From contig NZ_CP113431.1 of the NCBI RefSeq assembly GCF_030506255.1, forward strand, positions 2,925,001 through 2,989,000: 64,000 nucleotides of DNA. Direction: 5' to 3'. Position numbers and translations under genes: made by a program. This document shows, one piece after another, positions 56,485 to 64,000 of this stretch. This stretch comes from Nocardioides sp. Arc9.136 (lineage in GTDB: Bacteria; Actinomycetota; Actinomycetes; Propionibacteriales; Nocardioidaceae). Under the pieces are notes generated by a model, which did not search any database, was not told the origin of the DNA, and saw only the letters and a program-made list of their open reading frames with translations. Position 1 is the stretch's first letter, and each line of letters opens with the position of its first letter.

Positions 56485-57336
56485 GTGACCGACCGCTACG
56501 GACCCGACGTCCTCTCCACCGACTGGCGCGCCCCGAAGCGCGGCCGCGCCGTCGAGGCGCCCGCCGAGATCGGGGCCGTCGTGGAGGAGGTCAGCACCGA
56601 CTGGGTCGGCGAGATCGTCGCCGTCGACCGCGACCTGCACACCGTCACCCTCGAGGACCGGCGCGACCGCCGCCGCACCTTCCCGCTCGGGGCCGGGTTC
56701 CTGCTCGAGGGCAAGCCCGTGATCCTCACGGCCCCGGTCCGTCGGACGGCGCCGGCCAGACCGACGCGCACCGCGTCGGGATCGATCGCGGTGCGCGACG
56801 CCAAGGCCCGGGTCGCGCGCGCCAGCCGGATCTTCGTCGAGGGCCGCCACGACGCCGAGCTCGTCGAGAAGGTCTGGGGCGACGACCTGCGCATCGAGGG
56901 CGTCGTGGTCGAGTACCTCGACGGCATCGACGACCTCTCCGAGCAGCTGCGCGACTTCCGACCCGGCCCGAACCGGCGCGTCGGCGTGCTCGTCGACCAC
57001 CTCGTCAAGGGGTCCAAGGAGAGCCGGATCGCCGACGCCGTCCGTCGCACGCCGGTCGGCAAGCACGTGCTGATCGTCGGCCACCCGTTCATCGACATCT
57101 GGGCGGCCGTCAAGCCCGAGCGGCTCGGCCTGGATGCCTGGCCGGACGTCCCCCGCCACCTGGAGTGGAAGAAGGGCGTGTGCCAGCAGCTGGGCTGGCC
57201 CCACCGTGACCAGGCCGACATCGCGCGTGCCTGGAAGCACATCCTCTCCAAGGTGCACTCGTTCGGTGACTGCGAGCCCGCGCTGCTGGGTAGGGTCGAG
57301 GAACTGATCGACTTCGTCACCGAGGAGCAACCGTGA
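56485..57336 (+). CDS. DUF3097 protein (Toprim-like)
   Basis: 283 aa. The N-terminal SH3-like beta domain (~25-90) is followed by RIFVEGRHDAELVEKVWGDDLR, which looks like a Toprim motif (Glu in VEGxxDA), then GVLVDHLVKGSKESRIA and LIVGHPFIDIWAAVKPERLG. The family is conserved in actinobacteria and its function is unknown; the Toprim-like core suggests nucleic-acid metabolism. GTG start; its stop overlaps the next GTG. Confidence 0.85.
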   Translation: MTDRYGPDVLSTDWRAPKRGRAVEAPAEIGAVVEEVSTDWVGEIVAVDRDLHTVTLEDRRDRRRTFPLGAGFLLEGKPVILTAPVRRTAPARPTRTASGSIAVRDAKARVARASRIFVEGRHDAELVEKVWGDDLRIEGVVVEYLDGIDDLSEQLRDFRPGPNRRVGVLVDHLVKGSKESRIADAVRRTPVGKHVLIVGHPFIDIWAAVKPERLGLDAWPDVPRHLEWKKGVCQQLGWPHRDQADIARAWKHILSKVHSFGDCEPALLGRVEELIDFVTEEQP

Positions 57337-57851
57337 GCGACCCCTACGGCCCGCCGCCGTCCCAGGACCCGGCCGACCGGCCGCCCCACGGACAGCAGCC
57401 CTACGGCCAGCAGCCGTACGGCCAGCAGCCCGCACCGCAGTGGGGACAGCCGCAGTGGGGCCAGCAGCCACCGGGCGGCCAGCCGCCGTACCAGCCCTAC
57501 CAGGGCGGCGGCCCGATGAACCCCGACGAGCGCACCTGGGGCGGCGCCGCCCACTGGTCGGCCCTGATCGGCGCCTTCGTGGCGATGGCGTTCCTCGGCC
57601 CGCTGCTGGTGATGCTCGTCAAGGGCAACCAGTCCGGCTACGTCCGCGCGCAGGCCGTGGAGTCGCTGAACTTCCAGCTCTCGATCCTGATCTACGGGCT
57701 CGTGTCGTTCGTCCTGGTCTTCGTGCTGATCGGCTTCCTGCTGCTGCCGATCGTCGGCATCGCGTGGCTGGTGCTGACGATCATCGGCTCGGTCAAAGCG
57801 AGCAACGGCGAGCTGTACCGCTACCCGCTGACGATCCGGATGGTCAGCTGA
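57333..57851 (+). CDS. DUF4870 membrane protein
   Basis: 172 aa. The N-terminal ~60 residues are Gln/Pro/Gly/Tyr-rich with QQPYGQQP repeats. Three membrane helices follow (~72-95, ~110-135, ~138-160), with AAHWSALIGAF, GYVRAQAVESLNFQLSI and PIVGIAWLVLTIIGSVKA. GTG overlaps the DUF3097 stop (GTGA). Function unknown. Confidence 0.85.
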   Translation: MSDPYGPPPSQDPADRPPHGQQPYGQQPYGQQPAPQWGQPQWGQQPPGGQPPYQPYQGGGPMNPDERTWGGAAHWSALIGAFVAMAFLGPLLVMLVKGNQSGYVRAQAVESLNFQLSILIYGLVSFVLVFVLIGFLLLPIVGIAWLVLTIIGSVKASNGELYRYPLTIRMVS

Positions 57852-57854
57852 GGC

Positions 57855-59075
57855 TCACCCGAGCAGGTCACGCACCACGGCGTCGGCGAGCAGCCGTCCG
57901 TCGCGGGTGAGCACCAGCCGGTCCCCTCGCTCCACCAGCAGTCCCCGGCGCACGAGGTCGGGGACTGCTGCGTTCCCGGCCGCGTCGAGGACGGCACGGT
58001 CCAGGCCGTCGGCGAGGCGCAGCTCGAGCAGCACCCGCTCGACGCGCTGGTCCTCGGGCTCCAGCACCTCGCGGGCGTGGGCGGGGCTGAGCCCGGCCGC
58101 GATCCGGTCGCCGTACGCCGCGGGGTGCTTGACGTTCCACCAGCGGGTCCCGCCCACGTGGGAGTGGGCACCCGGCCCGACGCCCCACCAGTCGGCGCCG
58201 GTCCAGTACAGCTCGTTGTGGTGGCACCGCGATGCCTGGTCGCGGCTCCAGTTCGAGACCTCGTACCAGCCCAGGCCGGCGGCCGACATCCGCTCGTCGG
58301 CGAGGAGGTACTTGTCGGCCAGGTCGTCGTCGTCGGGCATCGGCACCTCGCCACGGCGCACCTGCCGGGCCAGGGCGGTGCCCTCCTCGACGATCAGCGC
58401 GTACGCCGAGACGTGGTCGGGCGCGCAGGCCAGTGCGGCGTCCAGCGAGGTCGCCCAGTCGTCGAGGGACTCCCCCGGCGTGCCGTAGATGAGGTCGAGG
58501 CTGACCTGGTCGAAGCCGGCCGCCCGGGCCCACTCCACGGCGGCCGGGACGCGGAGCGGGTCGTGGGTGCGGTCGAGCACGCGGAGCACGTGCGGCACCG
58601 CCGACTGCATGCCGATCGAGACGCGGGTGAACCCGGCAGCCCGGAGGCCGTCGAGGTAGCCGAGGTCGACGCTGTCGGGGTTGGCCTCGGTGGTCACCTC
58701 GGCGCCCGGGACGAGGCCGAACTCCTCGTCGATCGCGGTGAGCACCGACCCGAGGTCGGCGGGGCTCAGCAGCGTCGGGGTGCCGCCGCCCAGGAACACC
58801 GTCTCCACCGGCAGGCCCCGGTCGCCGAGCACGCGCCGCGCGCGACGTACCTCCTGGACCGCAGCCGCGGCGTAGGAGCTGCGCGAGATCCCGCCCGGAC
58901 CCGCCCCGAGCTCGGAGGCGGTGTAGGTGTTGAAGTCGCAGTAGCCGCAGCGCACGGTGCAGAACGGCACGTGCACGTAGAAGCCGAAGGGACGCTCCCC
59001 CAGCCGCGCGAGCGACTCCTCGGGGAGGGTGCCGTCCTCGGGCACCGGGTCACCGGCGGGAAGGACGGAAGGCAC
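57855..59075 (-). CDS. hemW: radical SAM heme chaperone HemW
   Basis: 406 aa. Radical SAM motif CTVRCGYC (C-x3-C-x2-C, ~40-47) and the GGGTPTLL segment, plus MQSAVPHVLRVLDRTHDP and LDLIYGTPGES. It follows HemW rather than HemN in length and C-terminal domain (HNELYWTGADWWGVGPGAHSH). GTG at 59075 is preferred because GGGAGG lies 9 nt upstream; the ATG at 59084 is too close to it. HemW delivers heme to respiratory enzymes. Convergent with DUF4870. Confidence 0.92.
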   Translation of the reverse strand: MPSVLPAGDPVPEDGTLPEESLARLGERPFGFYVHVPFCTVRCGYCDFNTYTASELGAGPGGISRSSYAAAAVQEVRRARRVLGDRGLPVETVFLGGGTPTLLSPADLGSVLTAIDEEFGLVPGAEVTTEANPDSVDLGYLDGLRAAGFTRVSIGMQSAVPHVLRVLDRTHDPLRVPAAVEWARAAGFDQVSLDLIYGTPGESLDDWATSLDAALACAPDHVSAYALIVEEGTALARQVRRGEVPMPDDDDLADKYLLADERMSAAGLGWYEVSNWSRDQASRCHHNELYWTGADWWGVGPGAHSHVGGTRWWNVKHPAAYGDRIAAGLSPAHAREVLEPEDQRVERVLLELRLADGLDRAVLDAAGNAAVPDLVRRGLLVERGDRLVLTRDGRLLADAVVRDLLG

Positions 59076-59124
59076 GCGCTCCATCCTCCCACCGGGGGCC
59101 GGGCCGGCCACATCCGCGGACGGC

Positions 59125-60030
59125 TCAGACCGGGACGTTGAGGCTGACCACGTAGCCCTCCTCGACCGACCCGGTGGCCCGCGCCAGCTGCAGCGAGTGC
59201 CCGTCGGAGAAGACGTTGTCGGAGTCGAGGGTGACGCGCTCGAGGTTGGTGACGCTCTGCTCGTAGCCCTCGGTCGCGTAGACCTCGCGGCACACGTCCT
59301 CGGGCAGCGCGAGCTGGGAGGTGCGCATCTTGTTGGAGTACGTCGTGGCGGACGCCAGCGAGGAGTAGACCTCGAAGTGCATGTGCGGCCAGCGGCCGTC
59401 GTAGCAGGCGGGGAAGATGCTGGTGAACTCCACGCGGCCGGCGGCGTCGGTCTCCTGCACGCCGCGCAGGTAGTTCTCCTCGGCGATGGACTCCGAGTAC
59501 ATCGAGTACTCGCCGTCGCGGTCGCAGTGCCACAGGTAGACCGCCGCGCCGGCCAGCGGGGCGACGTTCTCGCCGGAGAGGTCCTGCACCCGGAGCCGGA
59601 TCGTCACCGGGACGCCCTCGGCGGTGCCCGAGGCGGAGCCGAAGCTCGTGGTGAGGTCGCTGCGCACCACCCCGGACTCGGTCAGGACGTTGGCGCCGTT
59701 CGAGCCGTCGCCCGGGTAGGGCCCGGCGGTCTCCTCGGGGATCTCGCCCTCGGCGACCTCGACGTCCGACGCCGCGCCGCCGGACCCGCCACCCGGCCCG
59801 CCCGGACCGCCGCCGACCCCGGCGGGCGGCTCCGGCCGCTGCCCCGCCGCGGTCAGGTCGACGCCGTCGTCGGTGCCGCAGGCGACCAGGGCGGCCGCGA
59901 CGCCGACCCCGCCAGCGAGGCCGAGGATCCGGCGGCGGCCGAGGATGCGCGGCAGGTCGTGGGAGAGGCCGAGGTCGTGGTCCTCGAGGCCGTCGGTGTC
60001 GGGGCGGTGATCAGGGCGGTGGTCGGTCAT
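59125..60030 (-). CDS. exported intradiol dioxygenase-like lipoprotein
   Basis: 301 aa. An N-terminal RRR-containing leader (~32-35) and hydrophobic segment end in lipobox LVAC (~Cys51), so it may be Tat-exported and lipid-anchored. A Gly/Pro linker (~65-90) precedes the intradiol dioxygenase C-terminal domain: AAVYLWHCDRDGEYSMYS and the WPHMHFEVY histidines give iron ligands (Tyr/Tyr/His/His type). Such extracellular dioxygenases may act on catecholic compounds; substrate unknown. ATG start. Confidence 0.8.
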   Translation of the reverse strand: MTDHRPDHRPDTDGLEDHDLGLSHDLPRILGRRRILGLAGGVGVAAALVACGTDDGVDLTAAGQRPEPPAGVGGGPGGPGGGSGGAASDVEVAEGEIPEETAGPYPGDGSNGANVLTESGVVRSDLTTSFGSASGTAEGVPVTIRLRVQDLSGENVAPLAGAAVYLWHCDRDGEYSMYSESIAEENYLRGVQETDAAGRVEFTSIFPACYDGRWPHMHFEVYSSLASATTYSNKMRTSQLALPEDVCREVYATEGYEQSVTNLERVTLDSDNVFSDGHSLQLARATGSVEEGYVVSLNVPV

Positions 60031-60075
60031 GGCCCCAGCGAAGCCGGAGCGGCTGTGCGGACCCTGTGGGCGGGC

Positions 60076-63000
60076 TCAGCGGAAGTCACGAGAGCGGTGC
60101 TTCTCGCGCAGCGCCCGGCCGGCCTCGGGGTGGAGCTCCTCGAGGGAGGAGATCTTGTCGGCCACCAGGTTGGTGGCGCCGTCCTCGCGCTCGAGCATCC
60201 CGCGGATCACCACCGCCGAGGACCCCGCGGCCGCCTTGCGGTGCCGGCGCCACACGCCGACGGTGCAGATGACGTTGAGCATGCCGGTCTCGTCCTCGAG
60301 GTTGAGGAAGGTCACCCCGCCCGCCGTGCCCGGGCGCTGGCGGTGGGTGACCAGCCCGGCGACGCTGATCCGGCGGTTCGGCTCGGTGGTGGCCAGGTCG
60401 GCCACCGACCTGACCCCCGACCGGCGCAGCTGGTCGCGCAGGTGGCCGAAGGGGTGGCTGTCGGTGGTGACCCCGGTGGCCCAGAGGTCGGCCATCGTCA
60501 CCTCGACCTCGTCCATCTCGGGCAGCATCGGTGCGTCCCCGGCGACCCGGACCCCCTCGAGCTGGTCCTCCCGCTCGGTCCACCCGGCGTTCCACAGCGC
60601 CTGCCGGCGGCTCAGCCCGCTGCTGTCGAAGACGCCGGCCGTCGCCAGCGCCTCGAGCTGCCGGGCGTCGAGGCCGGCGCGCCGCGAGAGGTCGACCTGG
60701 TCGGCGAAGGGCCGCTCCGCACGCGCGGCGACGATCCGCGCGGCGACGTCGGCGCCGATGCCGCGGACGGAGTCCAGGCCCAGCCGCACGGCGTACGCCG
60801 CGTCGCGCCGGTGCTGCGGGGTGGGGTCGGGCGTGCCCGGCACGAAGAACGTCTTGCCGGGGTGGTCGAGCAGGCAGGAGTCCATCCCGGTGGTGCGCGC
60901 GTCCGGGCCCAGCGGCTCCAGGTCGGCCCGGGCGCCGGAGCGCTCGAGGTCGGGCTTGAGCACGGTGACCCCGTGGCGGCGGGCGTCGCCGACGAGCGAC
61001 TGCGGGGAGTAGAAGCCCATCGGCTGGGCGCGCAGCAGCCCGGCGAGGAACGCCCCCGGGTAGTGCAGCTTGAACCAGGAGCTGGCGTAGACGAGCTTGG
61101 CGAAGGAGAGCGAGTGGCTCTCGGCGAAGCCGAAGTTGGCGAAGGACAGGATCTTGACGTAGATCGCGTCCGCGTCCTCGCCGAGGACCCCGCGACGCTC
61201 CATGCCGGCGTACAGCTTGTGCTTGATGCTCTCGATCCGCTCCACGCCGCGCTTGGAGCCCATCGCCCGGCGCAGCAGGTCGGCCTCGTCGGGGGTGCAG
61301 TCGCCGATCGTCTTGGCCATGTCCATCAGCTGCTCCTGGAACAGCGGGACGCCGAGGGTGCGCTCGAGGACGGGCACCAGCTCGGGGTGCGGGTAGTCGA
61401 CCGGCTCCCGGCCGGTGGCGCGGCGGACGTAGGGGTGGACCGCGCCGCCCTGGATGGGGCCGGGGCGGATCAGGGCGATCTCGATGGCCAGGTCGTAGAA
61501 GCAGCGCGGCTGCAACCGCGGGAGGGTGCCGATCTGGGCCCGGCTCTCGACCTGGAAGACGCCGATGGAGTCCGCCCGGCAGAGCATGTCGTAGACCGCC
61601 GGCTCCTCCTTGGGGATCGTGGCCAGCTCCCAGTGGTCGCCGAGGTGCTCCCCCGCGATGCGGATCATGTGGTCCAGCGCCGAGAGCATCCCCAGGCCGA
61701 GCAGGTCGAACTTGACCAGGCCCATGAACTCGCAGGCGTCCTTGTCCCACTGCAGGACGGTGCGGTTCTCCATCCGGGCATGCTCGATCGGGCACACCTC
61801 CCCGATCGGTCGCTCGGTCAGCACCATGCCGCCGGAGTGGATGCCGAGGTGCCGCGGCACCGAGAGCAGCTGGTTGGCCAGCGCGACGACCGGCGACGGG
61901 ATCTCGGCCTCGCCGGGGTCGCCGTCGGGCTCGACCTTGGTCCAGCTCGAGATCGACTTCGACCACGCGTCCTGCTGGCCCGGGGAGTACCCGAGCGCCT
62001 TGGCGGCGTCGCGGACGGCCATCTTGGGGCGGTAGCTGATGACGTTGGCGACCTGCGCGGCGTTGTGCCGGCCGTAGCGCTCGTAGACCCACTGGATGAC
62101 CTCCTCACGGCGGTCGGAGTCGAAGTCGACGTCGATGTCGGGCTCCTCGTCGCGGTGCTCGGAGATGAACCGCTCGAAGGGCAGCCGGTAGAAGACCGGG
62201 TCGATCGCGGTGATGCCGAGGGCGTGGCAGACCACCGAGCTGGCCGCGGAGCCGCGGCCCTGGCAGAGGATCCCGCGCGAGCGGGCGAAGGCCACGATGT
62301 CGTGGACGATGACGAAGTAGCCGGCGAAGTCCTTGCGCTCGATGACCTCCAGCTCGTGCAGGATCTTGGCCCGTGCCTCGGCCTCCAGGTCGGTGCCGTA
62401 GTACCGCTCCTCGAAGCCCCGCCAGGTCAGCACCTTGAGCCAGCTGATCGGCGTGTGCCCGTCGGGGATGCCGTCCTTGGGCAGCCGCGGCGTCGCCTTC
62501 TGCAGGTCGAGCACGACCTGGTCGGCCAGCTCGACCGAGCGGCTCACCGCGCCGGGGTAGCGGGCGAACCGGCGCGCCATCTCCTCCCCCGACCGCAGGC
62601 AGGCCGCGCCGCTCGCCGGCAGCCAGCCGTCCATCTCGGCCAGGCTGCGCCGGGCCCGGATCGCGGCCATCGCGGCGGCGAGCCGGTGGTCGCCGGGCCG
62701 GGCGTGGTGCACGTTGTTGGTCGCCACGGCGGGCAGGCCGTGCTCGGCGGCCAGGGCGAAGAGCAGGTCGTTGTGGCCGGAGTCGGTCGGGTAGCCGTGG
62801 TCGACCAGCTCCACGGCCACGGAGTCGCGGCCGAAGAGCTCGACCAGCCGGCGCAGCTCGCGGGCCGCGCCCGGCGCGCCCTCGGCCTGGAGCGCGGAGC
62901 GGACCGCGCCCTTGCGGCACCCGGTCAGCACCAGCCAGTGCCCGCGCCCCCGCTCGCCGAGCTCGGCGAGGTCGTAGACCGGCCGGCCCTTCTCCTCCCC

Positions 63001-63492
63001 GCGCAGGTGCGCGTCGGTGATCGCCGCGGCCAGCCGGTGGTAGCCCTCCACCCCGCGCGCCAGCACCAGCAGGTGGGTGCCCTCGGGGTCGGCCACCCCC
63101 TGCTGAGGCCGGCCCAGGCCGAGGGAGAGCTCCGCGCCGTACGCCGTGCGCAGGTCCGAGCGCCCGGAGGGGGCCGCGTTGACCTGCGCGGTCTCGGCGA
63201 AGAGCGGCGCCCCGTGGAAGCCGTCGTGGTCGGTGATCGCCAGCGTGTCCAGCCCGAGCCGGATCGCCTCGAGCACGAGCTGGTCCGGCGAGCTGGCCCC
63301 GTCGAGGAAGCTGTAGCTGGAGTGGCAGTGCAGCTCGGCGTAGGGCACCACCGGCCCGTCGGGCGCGGCGACGTCGGTCTGCTGCGGCCTCCGCTTGCGC
63401 CGCGAGATCGGTGCCTCCGAGGACAGGTCGGGCCGGCCCGAGAGCCGTCGCTCGAGCTCCGACCACGGCATCGTCGGGTTGTTCCAGCCCAT
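60076..63492 (-). CDS. dnaE2: error-prone DNA polymerase (ImuC/DnaE2)
   Basis: 1138 aa alpha-subunit-type C-family polymerase. N-terminal PHP domain (ELHCHSSYSFLDGAS, ITDHDGFHG), catalytic aspartates in EPDIDVDFDSDRREEV, fingers LSFAKLVYASSW, tandem helix-hairpin-helix near DSVRGIGADVAARI and C-terminal OB domain (ISVAGLVTHRQRPGTA). ATG shares one base with the imuB stop (TGATG). With ImuB it forms the SOS mutasome for damage-induced mutagenesis. Confidence 0.95.
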   Translation of the reverse strand: MGWNNPTMPWSELERRLSGRPDLSSEAPISRRKRRPQQTDVAAPDGPVVPYAELHCHSSYSFLDGASSPDQLVLEAIRLGLDTLAITDHDGFHGAPLFAETAQVNAAPSGRSDLRTAYGAELSLGLGRPQQGVADPEGTHLLVLARGVEGYHRLAAAITDAHLRGEEKGRPVYDLAELGERGRGHWLVLTGCRKGAVRSALQAEGAPGAARELRRLVELFGRDSVAVELVDHGYPTDSGHNDLLFALAAEHGLPAVATNNVHHARPGDHRLAAAMAAIRARRSLAEMDGWLPASGAACLRSGEEMARRFARYPGAVSRSVELADQVVLDLQKATPRLPKDGIPDGHTPISWLKVLTWRGFEERYYGTDLEAEARAKILHELEVIERKDFAGYFVIVHDIVAFARSRGILCQGRGSAASSVVCHALGITAIDPVFYRLPFERFISEHRDEEPDIDVDFDSDRREEVIQWVYERYGRHNAAQVANVISYRPKMAVRDAAKALGYSPGQQDAWSKSISSWTKVEPDGDPGEAEIPSPVVALANQLLSVPRHLGIHSGGMVLTERPIGEVCPIEHARMENRTVLQWDKDACEFMGLVKFDLLGLGMLSALDHMIRIAGEHLGDHWELATIPKEEPAVYDMLCRADSIGVFQVESRAQIGTLPRLQPRCFYDLAIEIALIRPGPIQGGAVHPYVRRATGREPVDYPHPELVPVLERTLGVPLFQEQLMDMAKTIGDCTPDEADLLRRAMGSKRGVERIESIKHKLYAGMERRGVLGEDADAIYVKILSFANFGFAESHSLSFAKLVYASSWFKLHYPGAFLAGLLRAQPMGFYSPQSLVGDARRHGVTVLKPDLERSGARADLEPLGPDARTTGMDSCLLDHPGKTFFVPGTPDPTPQHRRDAAYAVRLGLDSVRGIGADVAARIVAARAERPFADQVDLSRRAGLDARQLEALATAGVFDSSGLSRRQALWNAGWTEREDQLEGVRVAGDAPMLPEMDEVEVTMADLWATGVTTDSHPFGHLRDQLRRSGVRSVADLATTEPNRRISVAGLVTHRQRPGTAGGVTFLNLEDETGMLNVICTVGVWRRHRKAAAGSSAVVIRGMLEREDGATNLVADKISSLEELHPEAGRALREKHRSRDFR

Positions 63493-64000
63493 CAGTCGTA
63501 CCCCGCCTCGGTCCACCAGACCGACTCCGCCGCGGCCTGGTCGTACGTCATCAGCCAGGCGCGGCCGTCGACGCCGACCACCTGGAAGCGGGCCACCCGT
63601 CGCGGGGTGCCCTCCCACCACAGCTCCTCGACCGGCCACGGCCCGGCCCACGCGGCGACCGGCTGCCACGGCTCGTCGGCGCTGGGCCGGAACCGCGTCG
63701 GCTCGCCACGCACCGCACCCCGCTCGTCGACGACGACCGGGCGACCACCCGGCTCGACCAGCGCCGCCGGCCACGGGTCGGCCAGCACCCGGGCGGGGGC
63801 CGGCGGCGGGATGCTGCCCGGCCACGGCAGGCCGGTCGGCCGCAGCCCCACCGGCCGCTCGCCCCACGGCACCATCGCCTGCCGGTCCGCCGGCGCGCGG
63901 CCGCCCTGGAGCACCGGCACCACGACCGCCTCGTGGCCGAGCATCCCCTGCACCCGGGCGATCCCGCGCTGGACCCGCTCGTCGGTGCCGCCCCACAGGC
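63492..64000 (-). CDS. imuB: ImuB DNA polymerase Y-family protein, 5'-truncated by window end
   Basis: Only the C-terminal ~169 residues are in the window; the frame runs off the right edge. LWGGTDERVQRGIARVQGML, PVLQGGRAPADRQAMVPWGE and AWLMTYDQAAAESVWWTEAGY are typical of the ImuB C-terminal region that contacts the beta clamp and DnaE2. Catalytic Y-family domains lie outside the window. Any LexA box would be further upstream. Confidence 0.9.
   Translation of the reverse strand, partial: LWGGTDERVQRGIARVQGMLGHEAVVVPVLQGGRAPADRQAMVPWGERPVGLRPTGLPWPGSIPPPAPARVLADPWPAALVEPGGRPVVVDERGAVRGEPTRFRPSADEPWQPVAAWAGPWPVEELWWEGTPRRVARFQVVGVDGRAWLMTYDQAAAESVWWTEAGYD

Noticed and set aside
63493..63996. 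Upstream extension of dnaE2 to about 1306 aa
   Set aside because: The added part is the out-of-frame shadow of imuB; the ATG at 63492 gives the family length and the TGATG junction.

Overview
The window is high-GC (about 70-73% in the stretches I counted), with frequent GTG/TTG starts, ATGA/GTGA stop-start overlaps and actinobacterial families (DUF3072, DUF2243, DUF3097, DUF2470, ImuB-DnaE2, class II GlyS, IdeR and Zur boxes). Order and content fit a Nocardioides-like member of Nocardioidaceae. Several blocks follow the Mycobacterium tuberculosis Rv2343c-Rv2388c neighbourhood (dnaG, dgt, glyS, zur, uppS, recO, era, cytidine-deaminase-like, CNNM, ybeY, phoH, rsmE, dnaJ, hrcA, hemW), with lineage-specific insertions. 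Genus assignment is inference.

Layout: 0-0.33 kb is the leader and promoter of an rRNA operon whose 16S gene lies left of the window. 0.37-2.7 kb: FMN alpha-hydroxy-acid oxidase and tyrS. 2.8-8.7 kb: signalling block (Ser/Thr kinase, PAS-PAS-HK-REC-REC-HPt hybrid kinase, LuxR-type regulator, DUF3072). 8.7-12.1 kb: metallo-hydrolase, DUF2243 membrane protein, ScyD-like secreted protein. 12.1-12.5 kb: tRNA-Met(CAT) and tRNA-Asn(GTT). 12.6-21.7 kb: dnaG, a 2-hydroxyacid dehydrogenase, dgt, a secreted M15-like protein, dusB, a lipoprotein and glyS, all leftward. 22.1-25.4 kb: zinc-uptake operon znuA-znuC-znuB-zur behind two Zur-type palindromes. 25.5-32.4 kb: two membrane histidine kinases, uppS, recO and a hydrolase. 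Four of these genes carry six apparent frameshifts in under 4 kb, while I found none elsewhere. 32.4-34.3 kb: leuA with a leucine leader peptide. 34.4-39.5 kb: a fused SpoIIE-phosphatase/anti-sigma-kinase/STAS protein divergent from a SigB/F-type sigma factor, then two paralogous septum-formation lipoproteins. 39.5-44.2 kb: tandem repeats, era, and a likely 10-methyl fatty acid (tuberculostearic acid) operon with a flavin reductase. 44.2-48.0 kb: DUF6226, degenerate cytidine deaminase, CNNM, ybeY, phoH. 48.2-51.4 kb: small lineage-specific membrane, secreted and lipoprotein genes, partly lower in GC, plus a HIT hydrolase. 51.4-54.4 kb: hrcA-dnaJ-rsmE under a CIRCE element. 54.5-59.1 kb: DUF2470 protein behind an IdeR/DtxR box, metallo-hydrolase, DUF3097, DUF4870, hemW. 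59.1-64.0 kb: exported intradiol dioxygenase, dnaE2 and the 3' end of imuB.

I did not find a mobile element, CRISPR array, prophage or obvious defence system. The most informative signals are the clustered frameshifts, the recurring -10-like hexamer 6-7 nt before start codons (leaderless transcription), and the metal-responsive operators. Most of the window is conserved actinobacterial housekeeping.
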